In this document: one piece after another, positions 1 through 11,500 of the stretch
Layout of the letters: every line of letters starts with the position of its first letter
Position numbering within the stretch: position 1 is the first letter of the stretch
DNA from: Nelumbo lutea
Taxonomy: Eukaryota > Streptophyta > Magnoliopsida > Proteales > Nelumbonaceae
Length of the DNA stretch: 64,000 bases
Assembly (NCBI GenBank): GCA_022828595.1
Contig: JAKGHH010000003.1
Span: forward strand, 55,975,759 to 56,039,758
Direction of reading: 5' to 3'
Notes under the pieces: generated by a model
Told to the model about the DNA's origin: nothing
Databases searched by the model: none
What the model saw: only the letters and a program-made list of their open reading frames with translations
Program-made: the position numbers and the translations under genes

Positions 1-29
1 TTGAGAAATTCAGGAGGATCCCAATTTCT

Positions 30-300
30 TAAAACCTTTTTTTTGCTGATGACGAGGATGCTACAATCCTCCAGTTCCTGATTATATCATCCACAGTAAA
101 GTCTGAGATCAATCTCATAGATTTTACCCATGAGATCACTTTTATCATAATCCCTTCTATCTGTAATTCCTTACACCTTTTCTTTCCTTAAAAAATTCTC
201 TGATTTCTTTCCTCCCATAACATCCAAAGCACTTCTGCCCGTGTGCATCTCCACAGAGTTCTTCCTACTTGTATTGCAAATCTTTTTAATTTGGACTGGT
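30..300 (-). pseudogene. LINE ORF2 fragment (region between RT and RNase H)
   Basis: The minus strand reads as the cysteine-poor stretch that joins reverse transcriptase to RNase H in plant L1-type LINEs. The motif LWMLWEERNQRIF is seen at about 235-190, followed by a stop and then a stretch like KVISWVKSMRLISDFTVDDI. It lacks RT and the 3' end, so it is a truncated, dead copy. The same WEERN motif recurs in LINE copies near 15.1 and 17.5 kb. Confidence 0.55.
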
Positions 301-425
301 GTATTGGCGTTTCGCCTTGGCACCTGATCTGATTGTACTTGTTTTTCTTTTTAATAAAATCTTTTTATCCTTACTCTTCAAAAAAAAATGTTTAGGGGGG
401 GCTGCCAAGTAGTGATTTTCTGTCT

Positions 426-1115
426 ATGTTTAGGAAAAGAAACTCCATGGATCTTCAGGTATGCTGTCAGAGAAATTATATTTCTGGGGAATTAAATGAA
501 CAGCTCGTCCAAGTTTCCAACTGGATTGCTAAGAGTGCAAATGAGGTTGCGGATGAACTAGCCAGGGGCACCTCATGGAACTGTAAGAGTGTTTTTTTTT
601 TTTTTGGCGGGGGGGGGCACAGGAAACTGATCTGTAATTCATATGCTATTATTTTTCTGTTAGCTTATATGCTGTTGTATATTGTCTTTGGCATTTTTGT
701 CAACAAGGTTTCTCACATTAATGAATGGATATCAGTTACTTAAAAAATGTAATTTCTTCCATGTTTCCTATCTTTTCTTGTAAGACTAGTAAAACAGCTA
801 GGCTTACAAGAGATAAAAGTGGAAGGAGACTCAAAATTGGTTATTTGCTCGACAAGACAAATGAATTCAGCACCTTGGAGTTACAGGCACATTTTCAGGT
901 AGATAGGTTACCTATCTTAGGAACTTAATGCCTACATTACATGGATTAGAAGAGCCACAAATGGGACAGCAGATGTATTAGAAAAACAAGGGGTTAACAG
1001 ACATCAATTATTCTGGGAAAAATTGTAATATGTGGTATTTGGGTTTGGTTGGAATTTCCAACGTTGTACTAAACTTATAATTCTTTTCTAATGTAATAAA
1101 TTTCTTCTGTTGATA
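426..1115 (+). pseudogene. LINE RNase H fragments, 3' end
   Basis: Two overlapping pieces of the RNase H C-terminal region of plant LINEs lie in the same direction. The first (about 480-580) has VSNWIAKSANEVADELARG. The second (about 780-1026) has a degenerate copy of the same domain ending in ATNGTADVLEKQGV. They are separated by a T/G-rich run (592-618) and unrelated sequence. The end near 1115 is A-rich, as expected of a LINE tail. Frame breaks show both are dead. Confidence 0.5.
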
Positions 1116-1399
1116 AAACAAAAAAACTTCTTCTAATAGGTTGTGTCCTCGGTTTGTAACTTGTATTTTCCTTGGCTATCTGTCTACACAGATGTGAGAT
1201 AAATTTTATGGCCTAGTGTTGCAAAAAGTGTATGTCTATGGATTTTACATTTTTTGAGCTCCATTCCTTTTTCCCTGCCTCCACTTATGGGGAGAAATGT
1301 GATAATAGTGAGAATGTGAGATGAGACAGTTTTTTCTCACTCTGCAGCCTTCACAACCTGAACTCTAGGTCTATAATCGTTTTCCTAAGAATTAGCCAT

Positions 1400-2830
1400 A
1401 GACACATCAGCCCTCCTCTTCTTGAATCAGCTATATCTGAATTTATTCTTGGTGATATTGATTTACCTATTGTTCATTACGCTTCCACTTTTGCTTTGTC
1501 TCCTTTTTCATTTTTGATCAGCACTGTTGCTTTGTTGCTTTGTCTCCTTCCTATCATGCCTTTGTGTCTGCCATGTATAGTGTATCTATTCATAGAAGTG
1601 TTGCAGAGGTGTTGGAACTACCTAAATGGAAGATTGTAATGTATGAAGAGATTTATGCCCTTCATAAAAATCACGTGGGTTTTTGTTGATCTTCCAAAGG
1701 GAAATAAACTTGTAGGTTGCAATTGGGTTTCTTTGTGAAGCATTGTGTAGATAGGTCTATAGAGAGATACAAGGCAAGGTTAATTGCAAAAGGGTTTCTT
1801 TAGATGCATGACATTTATCTAGTTGCTATGATGAACTCTATATGAGTTCTCTTATCTTTGGTTGTAAGTTTTTTATGGCCCTTTCATTATCTGTATGTGA
1901 AGAATGCTTTCTTGAATGGGGATCTAGATGAAAAAGTATATATGGTCTAGCTACTAGGTTTCCAACTCCAAGGCAGTGAGGGTAAAGTTTGTTACTTGAA
2001 GAAGTCTTTGTATGGCTTGAAACAATCTTCTATGGATTTGTTTAGGATATTTACCAAGGTGGTCCAATTGGTGGGTTTTAAATAGTTTCAAGTAGACCAT
2101 ATGTTATTTGTCAAGAGGATGGATGACCATGTAGCTATCTTGATTGTATATGTAGTTGACATAGTAATGACAGGAAATTGGGAGAAGGAATCCAAAAGTT
2201 AATGTATTTTATAGTATCTTAGTTTGAAGTTAAAGGATCTTGCCCCTTTGAAATACATCATTTGCATTGAAGTTGCAAGGCTGTAGAAGGGTATTTTTAT
2301 CACTCAAAGGAATTACATCCTATATCTACTTAAGGACACAAGGAAGTTGGGGTGTAAGCCACCTGACACTTTTATGGATCTTCATAGACTTGGAGATAAT
2401 AGCAGAGAAGCATTACTAAATCCATAGCAATGCCAGAGACTCATTGAGAGGCTGTTATACTTGTCTCTGTCTCGGTCAGATATTGCTTTTACAGTGAGTG
2501 TCCAATGCACTCACCTAAGGTCTCTCTCTTCACAGTTGTATAATGCGTCTTTGCTTCTTGAAAGTGAACCCAAGTAGAGGACTTATTTTCTAAAAACAGG
2601 GCCACAGTATAGTGGAAGGGTACACTAACACTGATTGGGCTGGATTTATTGAAGATAGGAGGTTCACCACAGGCTATTGCATCCTTGTGCGGGGAACTCT
2701 AGTCAGATGGAGGAGTAAGAGGCAAATCGTTGTAGTTAGATTGAGTGCAGAGACTGAATATGGGGTCATGGCACAAGGAGTAGCTGAAATCTTGTTGCTC
2801 AATTGAGTTTTCAAACATCAAGTTCAATTT
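1400..2830 (+). pseudogene. Ty1/copia pol remnant (RT and RNase H)
   Basis: In shifting frames this region follows the order of a copia reverse transcriptase. There is an entry segment with VMYEEIYALHKNH, then SIERYKARLIAKGF, VKNAFLNGDLDEKVYM and KKSLYGLKQSS. The catalytic box reads YVVD instead of YVDD at about 2147-2158. RNase H follows, with DTDWAGFIEDRRFTTGYC at 2627-2680 and an SAETEY box, ending at 2806. Many stops and frameshifts, and the loss of one catalytic aspartate, show it is inactive. No LTRs were found beside it. Confidence 0.8.
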
Positions 2831-2959
2831 CACAGTATTGCTATAATGAGGTAGTTAAAAGTAGTAATTTCATTGTATTGTGATATAGTGGTGATTTTGG
2901 CTAAGCAAAGAAGTAAGCGATTAGAACAAGGTTGGATAGGTTATTTGTTGGCATTTCAA

Positions 2960-3560
2960 GTTAAAAAGGCCAATAATAATTTCTCACTTCGACAAGCAAA
3001 GAGCTCTTTTGGATGTGCTTGATGAGCCTATTGTAGGTGTTGCTGAAACAATCTACACACATGGTGGTCAAGTAATGATCACTAAATGGTGCTCACTCTC
3101 AAAATTGAAGGAAATATTGTCAGGAGATGGAGTGACTGTAAGAGTTCTGGGTTTGCCTTTTAATCATTGGCAGGTGGAAACATTTTAATCGATTGCTTCT
3201 TTATGTGGGGTGGAGTTTTTGTTGAGGATCTCCACTCGAAAGCAATGAGATTAGTTAACGAGAAACCAGAATGTATTCCTAGAAAGATTGAGGTAATTTC
3301 ATCCGAGATTTCTATGAATGTTTGGCCTGATGATGTCCATTGAAGTTGTCCTGTGGAGTGAAGGTTGTAGGAAGGGATATGAAGAGTTTGAAAGGTATGT
3401 GTTATGTGGCAAGCTTGGGTTGGCCTATTCAAATGAACAGGATCACAATGTTCAAGGAGCCCAACAATGGGTTGGAAATGAAGGTGAAGCGTGCCAAATA
3501 ACCATATTGAGTATTTCTCAAAGTAATGTGGGACAACGCTTGGCATCGCTTTTGAATAGG
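2960..3560 (+). pseudogene. LINE ORF1-like fragment
   Basis: The plus strand reads VTVRVLGLPFNHWQVETF and then a stretch with SIASLCGGVFVEDL. This resembles the N-terminal DUF4283-like domain of ORF1 in plant LINEs (pattern RVxGLPxxxW followed by GGF/V). Stops interrupt it. The assignment rests on motif spacing only. Confidence 0.35.
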
Positions 3561-3884
3561 AGCTAGCGAATGAAGTTGATGTCGCTTGTCCTGATGCAGA
3601 AAAGGATGGATTGGGGGATAAGGAGTTTAAAGAGGAATCTAGTGAGAAACTAGGGCATGTTTGATTGGATTCTTTAATTAACCAAGGCCAAACATGTGAG
3701 ACCTTAAGTGGTCATATGTTTGGAGGAGATCTTAAGGGTGATTGAGAGTTGGATTCGAGGCTAAATACATCATGTGGGCTGTGGAGGCTTAAGTCACTTG
3801 GCAGGTGTAGTATTCATGTGCCAAGGTTTGGGCCTGGGCTTGTGTGGTTAAAAGATGGGCCAAATAGTAACAATAAAATGTCAA

Positions 3885-5450
3885 GGTCGATGTTTAAAGA
3901 AGGCTTAGGTGGAACTTTCATTAAATAATAAAGAAATAAGTACAAAGCAGAAGGGGAGAGGTAAAACCTCTTAACCTTCCCCTAGAGAGAAACCAACAAT
4001 TTACAATATAGCCCAAAACAGATGTTCCCTTACCACCCCTTGTTTAGCAATATTATGCAAAGGAGTTAGTGCTTCTCTTTACCCACTGTAACTGAATTTC
4101 CAGGTCTTGTGCTAACTGATTATACAATTGTTTTTCATTAGCATACTTCCATAGACCACTATCTTCTTTTGCAGCCAGCCAATAACCAGTTTTGAATCTC
4201 TTTCACCAATAAGCTTGTGACAATTCAACTCCTTAGCATTCTTCATTCCTTCCATTACTGCTAAGATCTCAGCCCGAAGTGAGTCGCCAACACCAACAGA
4301 ACCAGAAAATAGAGCAATGACTTTTCCTTCATCTCTAAAGTGTCCAACTATGCCAGATGGCCCCGGGCTACCTTCACTACTGCCATCAAAGTTCAATTTA
4401 ATGAATCTAGGGGCTGGTGGAGACCAAAGGGGGGTAATTTTGGTCTTTGCAGGGGCTGAATCAGCCACATCCTTCCAGTTTCTTCTGATCATATCTGTGG
4501 AGATACCTTCAAACAATTCCATAGATTGCACCCACTATTACCACTCTAATAGTAACTGCCTCAATAATGTCCTCCTTACTCCTTTCTTTGTTTGAAAAAA
4601 TTATCGAGTTCCTTTCTTCCTAGACTGTCCAGCATATAGCAGCCCTAACACACCTCAATAGAGTTCTACTCCTCTTCCTTGGCTATCTGAAGAAAGAAGA
4701 GGCAAACAAGCTTTGTACATTCCAATGGGGGGTCATGTGCAATCAAATAAGGAGAGAAACCAAACTCAAATATCTTAAACAAAGGAGCAATATATTAATA
4801 GGTGAAAGCAGCTCTCACCATTAGCCTTACAAAGGATACACCAATTGGGAGATAAGCACCGGTTAGGTCTTTTTCTTTGGAGCAAATCACAAGTGTTACA
4901 CCTTCCCAGCAAAAAGCCCCAAACCTAGGAGGAATTGGTTTTCCCCAAACATCGAGAGACTGGAAAATTATTTCCAAGGCTATCAGAAGGCTGCACTAAG
5001 GCTTTGAAAATAGAGGCACAAGAAAAGACACCAGAAGAAATCAAAGTCCAAATCCTGCTATCCCCTCACCCCGGATTCAAAACCACCCCAGCCAATAACT
5101 GAATTAGAGCTGAAACAGAATGGATTTCAGAGTCCCTAAAACCCCTTCTAAAACCGAAGTCCCATTAAAAACCAAAACCTGAGTCAGAAGGGACCAAAAA
5201 ATTGGACACTGGCTCATCTTTAAAGGAAGAAAGGGAATACAAAGAAGGGAATTGATCTTTCAAGCACACATCCCCCATCCACTTATGCTCCCAAAATTTC
5301 ACCCAGTTACCAGAACAAAGATCATACTTGATATAAGCCAAAAAGGAAGGAAGAACAGCATGAATAGATTTCCATGGAGAAGCTCGTTTATCTCTAGCCA
5401 GGACTCCAGCATCCCAACCATCAGCTACTGCCCTTATCATCTTCCTTGGA
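3885..5450 (-). pseudogene. LINE ORF2 3' part (linker plus RNase H), minus strand
   Basis: On the minus strand, 5440-5165 carries the end-of-RT region with SGNWVKFWEHKWMGD and YSLSSF. After a degraded linker, 4531-4112 carries RNase H with [32 protein letters not shown] and a [11 protein letters not shown] box. The copy is 5'-truncated and its 3' untranslated part runs down to an A/T-rich junction near 3885. The intact RNase H stretch of about 130 residues makes this one of the younger LINE pieces at this end. Confidence 0.7.
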
Positions 5451-5479
5451 TAGTTTTAGTTTTCTTGATCATTTTTGTA

Positions 5480-5880
5480 AGATGATGGTAGAATGTTTGC
5501 TATGTTTTTGGGACCAATAGGAGTGGGAGACTCATTGAGAGTGGAGGCGATGCCTTTGCTTCAAGGTGTAAGATATGCCAAACAGTTGCGGTTGCATCAA
5601 ATTGAGATAGAAGGAGACTCTAAATTTTTAATTAATCGGTTGCAATCAGATATATTGGGAGCCTGGATATAGACAACCTATAAGGTTGGTGCTTGCTTTA
5701 AGTGGACTAGAAGATCAGCTAATGGACTAGCTGATACCTTAGACAAACAAGGGACTATGAGGGCGAGTTTCTTCTGGGAAGTGTTGTAATAAAGATAACC
5801 TTGGGCTCAATACCCTACTTTTGGGGTTGACAGTTGTATCCCAATTTTATATTAATGAAGTTACAGTTTCCAATAAAAAA
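5480..5880 (+). pseudogene. LINE RNase H 3' end with poly(A), plus strand
   Basis: This piece faces the LINE fragment on its left. The plus strand reads GPIGVGDSLRVEAM, then HQIEIEGDSKFLINRLQ and FKWTRRSANGLADTL (the C-terminal RNase H signature). After a short 3' UTR it ends in CAATAAAAAAA at about 5870-5880. A stop after GAWI shows it is dead. Confidence 0.65.
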
Positions 5881-6089
5881 ATCATTCTTGTTAGGCTTAG
5901 GTGGAAAGTCTGACTAGGGGCTACACATGGCAAGTGTCCAAGTATATTTACAAGGATCATGGGGTAGAGACAGGAAAAGATTGAAAGTCTGGCTAAGAAG
6001 GATGATAGAAAAGAAGAAAAAGAAGGGGAAGTTTTTGAAGTTGTAATCAACTGGAGATTTTAATCCTGGCTAGGTAAGCGTGCTAAAGT

Positions 6090-6830
6090 TAGAAGTGTTA
6101 GCTCTGGTATTTCTTCTGTTAATGGAGAATTTGGAGGTGATAGAGGGAATTTCTAGATTAAATAAAGTTTTAGGAAAAAACCCTGATGAACTGAGTTAGG
6201 ATAGAGCAGGAAGTAATTTGGGTGAAATGGAAAAAGAAAGTGAGCTTTGCTCACAAGAATTGCAGATGTTAACTGAAAACTTCTAGGTTCAGAAGAGGTC
6301 TGGTTCTGGTGCTATTTGTGTAGGGGATATTGAGAAAGAAGTTGATGCTGAGACGGGAAGGGGGGGGAGGTGAAAAGAGAGGAGATGGGACTTCTCTGTC
6401 ACTTTCCTATAAACTTTTGACTAAGAGATCTGGTTCTGGTATTTTAAGTTTCTTCCGTTGATGGAGAATTTGAAGGTGACAAAGAGGGAATTTCTAGATT
6501 AAATAAAGTTTTAGGAAAAACCTCTGAGGCAGTTGGAAGTGAAAGTGATGAGTGGTTAGAATCAAGTGAGGATGAGGTTATTTTTGATGAAGTTCATGAA
6601 GTTGGTAGCTCAATTCTGGGTCTTCGATTTATAGGGGGTGAAGTATATTCTATGAAGACTTTTAAGAGACTGTAGGAAAAATATCCATTGCATAAGGGAC
6701 GGATGAAGAAGCTGAAAGAAATTGTTTGGAGGCTGGTGATAATCCTGCCGATCTTGTTTTGGATGGAGCTGTGGGGATGCTATTGGAGATGGTGGGACAG
6801 AGATGGTGTTGTGTTTCTGCCTTGAATTCC
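6090..6830 (+). pseudogene. LINE ORF1-like region with an internal duplication
   Basis: The plus strand reads ISRLNKVLGKN and ESDEWLESSEDEVIF, acidic sequence like the C-terminal half of plant LINE ORF1. A block of about 90 bases (roughly 6100-6190) is repeated at about 6425-6530 with small differences. No ORF survives. The LINE assignment is inferred from its neighbours and weakly supported by sequence. Confidence 0.3.
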
Positions 6831-6849
6831 AGTTTATGACCTGCCTCGA

Positions 6850-8492
6850 ATTATGGACCATGTAAATTTTCGTGTGTGCTTGAGTACTCTCTTGTTCTTT
6901 TTTTTTTTTCTTCCTGTTTTGTCTACTTGCCAATCATATTTTCAGAACCTGAATTTTGTTCGTTCTGCAACACAACCCAACTTGAGGGGGAATGCCATGA
7001 GCATTTGTTTTATTCTATTTTAGGTGTAAGGGTAGTATCATCATTTTATCATTCTTTTTAAGACACTCTTAATATGGAAAGGTTGTGTCGTGCTGCTACA
7101 TCCCTAATGATTGATTTCTCCTCACATTCTGTTTTCTTCTTCTTGCTGTCTTCTCTTTTTCTTAATCTTTCCATGACAGATGACAATTTGCTACAAGGAT
7201 GCTATCTACAATTTGTCATGCACGAATGGAAGTGCTTTGCCTATATGCCACCAGCTTGCCAACGGCTTCTTTAAGATGAAAGGAGAGAACCTTGGCAATA
7301 ATTTTATGGATCAATCCACTAGTCTAATCTGTCATAAGTGTTTGATTTCTGAGCCCCCCTTCTTTGAGATGAGAGTTAGAAATGTGGTCCCGTTTCCCAT
7401 ATTAACAATAGCAACACTGTAAAAGTATTCAAACACCTTTAGATGGCTCTTTTTAAAGCCATCCCAACATTAATGAAAAAAATCCATCAAAAAACCATAT
7501 GTCCTTGGAGCTTTGTCATCAACCATTGAGAAAACTACCGTAAAACTGCCATTTCAATTCCCTATTCTTTAAACTGCTGTATTCATCTGCTCTTTTCTTC
7601 AGAATTTTTAGGGTGGGGCCTTAAGCTTCTTCCCAATGTGTAGAGATAGGTGAAAGAAGCTATGGGTCCTCTTGCAAGGACACTTTTCCTTTGCTTGGCC
7701 TTCAATGTGAATTGAATATTGGAAATAATGTACCTCCTGCAATTATCATAACTCTGGAAACATCTTCTGTTTCCGTCCCTTCTTCAATCCTTGCAGAGCA
7801 TTTTCTCCAATGAATTTCTTCTTGGTGAATCAGCTTTTACCTCTCTTTGTTGTGGTCACTCCCTTCTTTTGCTCACTGTCAAGAATTTCAATCCATCTTT
7901 TTTTTTGTCCAAGCTGTCAATCTTGGGAACTTAGCTTCACTAATAAATCCAAAAACTTTTACATGGCTTGAATTTCCTTTTTTGTGGGCACAGTTGTAAA
8001 TAGTCTAAAGTGAAAGGGGAGAGATAACAGGTTGTATCTCTCAAGGGATGATTGTATATTTGTACTTTTTACTGTTACTTCAATCTTAGTAAAGTTCATG
8101 GTTATTGATCAATAAAAAAATTCCTTCTTCATTTACTGGAGTTTGTTTCTATACCAAAATGCTATCCACCTATGATACCTGTATACCTGTACAAAGGGTG
8201 CTGTATCATAACAGATGCTTAAATTTTTAGTGCAAATATCCAATACTGTATTGATCTGTGTCCTTGCTGTATCTGGGTCTCTACCCTTCTCACAACTCTT
8301 TAATTAGATCATGAAACCTGTGCTGAAGAACCCAAAACTTATGAATCTGATTGGAGATCTCCTATTTGCTTATCCTATCTGAATGATGGGTATGGCACTG
8401 GCACGCAATAGATGTAATGATCTATAGTTCCTATAGGCCTATTTCCTCAAGTTTATTTTTCAATCTGATACCGTTACATTTTCAATCTATTT
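6850..8492. other. No gene recognised; decayed repeat sequence
   Basis: ORFs here are short and resemble no protein I know. A polypurine stretch TTGAGGGGGAATG near 6982 looks like the junction before a copia 3' LTR, but no LTR pair is visible. An A-rich tail after ATTGATCAATAAAAAAA near 8115 looks like the end of a LINE 3' UTR. This is upstream intron of the PP2A gene if that gene begins left of the window. Confidence 0.3.
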
Positions 8493-8532
8493 ATGATGAA
8501 ATCTAACCCAAATTCCCATCACAATGGGGCAG

Positions 8533-11500
8533 CTGAAACTGTCATATACAGAATATTTTATTACATAAATAGGTCAGGGAATGGCCATCTTACTCTCAGG
8601 GAGCTGAAACGTGGAAATCTTATTGCTGCAATGCAACATGCAGATGAGGAAGAGGATATTAACAAAGTTCTGAGGTAGGCCCCTATCATCTGAAAATTTT
8701 TCTAGTTATTTGCATTATGGAAGAGATTATTTTGACGTGGATTATAATGTTTGATTTTCCTTTTTCTTGTTTCAACTTACTCAGATTGTAATAGTCACAT
8801 TGACTCAATTGCTTTTGAGGTTTGCCAGTTTCTTTCAATTGCTTTCTTGCATGCACAGCAGTCGTTAGCCTATGGGGTTAGTTCCTTAAGACCTAAAAGC
8901 ACAGAGACAAGGTAGTAAGAGAATGGTTAATTTGAGCTTCTAGTTTTGGATTCAATATGGGCTAAAATGAGGCCTCTTGACTGGCTCATATTTGGGTGAT
9001 AGTTAGCCTGCATCTCACTAAAGCCATGCCATGGGAACAATGGTCACTAAAGGCTGTCATGGGCCCAGTGTTATCAAAGCATTGACTTATCTACTGACTA
9101 GCCAATTTGGGGGGTTGCTGGATACATTGCTAACTAGTTGATTGATACCCTTGCTGTGGTCGCCTTGGCTGACTAAGCAATGAGTGGGTGAGTAGATGAA
9201 CTGATGTATAGTTGACCCAGTCAACGAAAAAATTATTTGATCAATTTATAGAAAACGGCATGGAAAATGAAATGACAGTACTGCAAAATCAGATTTGAAC
9301 ACTATTGAAGATTTCTGCTTCTATTGTTTTTTCCTTTTTTTTTTTTTTCTTTTGATCATTTGAAAGATTTGTATAGTATTCCCACTCTTAGGAAGATCTG
9401 CTTTGAGAATTATGCTTAAGCTTTGTAATCCATGTCTGGACTTACCTTGAATCTTTGTCCTTGGCATTGTATCTTTGTGGCTTCACTAGGTATTCAACTT
9501 TTTGACCATGAAATTTTTTAATAAAAAATTTGACCACAAAAGCTGTTATGCGATAACTCCAGAATTAATGATATTACTTAATCCAAGGAAAATTATCATT
9601 TGGCACTGATTGGGATGTTCAAATGGGTGGTTGATGATTCTTTTGATGCATGTTGTCAATTTGATCTGTTGCAATTTATTCGCCATCAAATAGTTATTTC
9701 AATGATGTTGGCTTGTACTTATTTAAATTTTTGACACTCAGATTTAGCTGGAAAAGGTATCACCATATCTGACTAAGTTTACAGAAAACATTTTAGTATC
9801 CAGCATGGCATGGGACCCGTGTTCAGATATCTGAGTCATAAAATAAAATAATCCATTTTCTTAGGATCTTCTTGATAGAGTAAAATAAAATAAAGTTTGA
9901 AAATTTTTTATTATTCACTCGCTGGCTTAGAGCATTTGTTGTAGTTGTTTTTGATCAATGATAACCATTTTTATCCTTCACTTTTAAATCATGGATAGAA
10001 ATTTAGAAGCAAGAGTTGCCTTTTCCTTCAATTGCTAAGCCTACATCCTTCAGATATTCATCAAGAGCTGTTGAAGAAGAATTTTCAGTGGTCTAATTCT
10101 TGTAACTTGTAGTTGTTACTCTTGTAAACATGGAAGTATCCACCATTATTTGTGGACATGTATCAAGATTGGCACCTGAATACACTCGGTTGCTGTTCCA
10201 AGTATAGTAGATCAATCACTCCATCCAAAAAGTCATCCTAGGGTAGGTACTCTATGGCAGGCTATACTCATTGAATGCTGACATGCATGAGCTTTTGATG
10301 GTCTCGTTGTCTTCGAATGGTCCTATCTGTAGTACAAGTAGAACAATTTGCAAGTACATGCATGTGGTGAAATCTGCAATTATATACAATCTCAAACTCT
10401 CTACTCTACTTGCTATACTTCGATTGCAGACTCCTCTTGATTCTTGCACTTCTGGATTCTTAGGTTTCATTTTCTGTTCCCACAACAAGTAATAGATGTA
10501 CGGAAATTGCGAGTTAGAGTAGCAAGGCTGTAGTTCCATTTAACAAAGAGCAAACCATTCTGAAACTCAAGAACAAGAAGTAACAGAAGCAGCAATTGGT
10601 AGGTACAACTAATGAGAAAGTGAAGGTTAAATAAAACTAAGTAGAAAAGCAACAGAGATATTGTGTTGAATGAAGGTGAAACATCAAGTTGAATAAAAGG
10701 TTTCCTCAAAATATTGAAATTGCAGTTATTGAATTATTATTGAAAATATGCTTCTGGTTTTATTAGTAACAGAACAGTGGCTCTAAGAACGAGCTTCTGG
10801 TTTTATTAGTATGTGTGTGTGCATGTATTTGAGAAGAAAACTGCTTAATTGATAGGGGAAAAATGCATGTGAGAGACAAATAAAAAAATTATGCACATTA
10901 GATGATGATTGAATAAAAAAACCTTGCCCCTGGAATGAGCTTTTCATTTTTGTTAGACGTTTTTTTTGAGGTGGTAATGGTTATTTCGTTCAAAGACCCA
11001 AATTTGTTATATGTACATGTGAGGATGCACACTAGAATATAAAGACAATAAAGCCCAATTCCTTACTAAATCATGCAAGGTATAGAACTGTTGTTAAAGA
11101 AGATTGCCTTCCCTACAGCCATTAAGATAATGAGCAAGCTTCCAACTGCCTCAGATCATCCCATGCACTGATGAATGGTATTATTAGCTGAATCTCTTTA
11201 TACGGCAATGTTGGATGGGTGGAGCCTCCTGGCTATAGACTTCGGTGAGAAATGGAAGGATCTTGGCTTTGGTAGAATCAGAATCACCAATAGGGCCACC
11301 AAAATCCAAGAATAATCTCCCATTATGATTAAAGAAAACTCCTCCAATGCATGCTGCAACTGGGTTCTGACAAGCACTACCATCAAACTGACATCTAATT
11401 TCACCTTCTGCAGGAGGGAGGACAGTCGTTGGGGGCTGTTGACAGGGACACTGAGGATCTCTCTGCCAAATTCTTTTGCAATTAACTTCGCAATATGATT

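Noticed and set aside
8311..8330. KPVLK reading near 8314-8330, similar to a motif that lies upstream of the first visible PP2A B'' exon in the protein
   Set aside because: Only five residues match; the reading soon departs from the family and meets a stop, and there are no fitting splice sites.
8493..8532. ATG at 8493 as a start codon for the PP2A exon
   Set aside because: The residues before [11 protein letters not shown] do not match the family, and CAG at 8530-8532 gives the phase expected for an internal exon. A short protein starting here would lack half of the B'' core.
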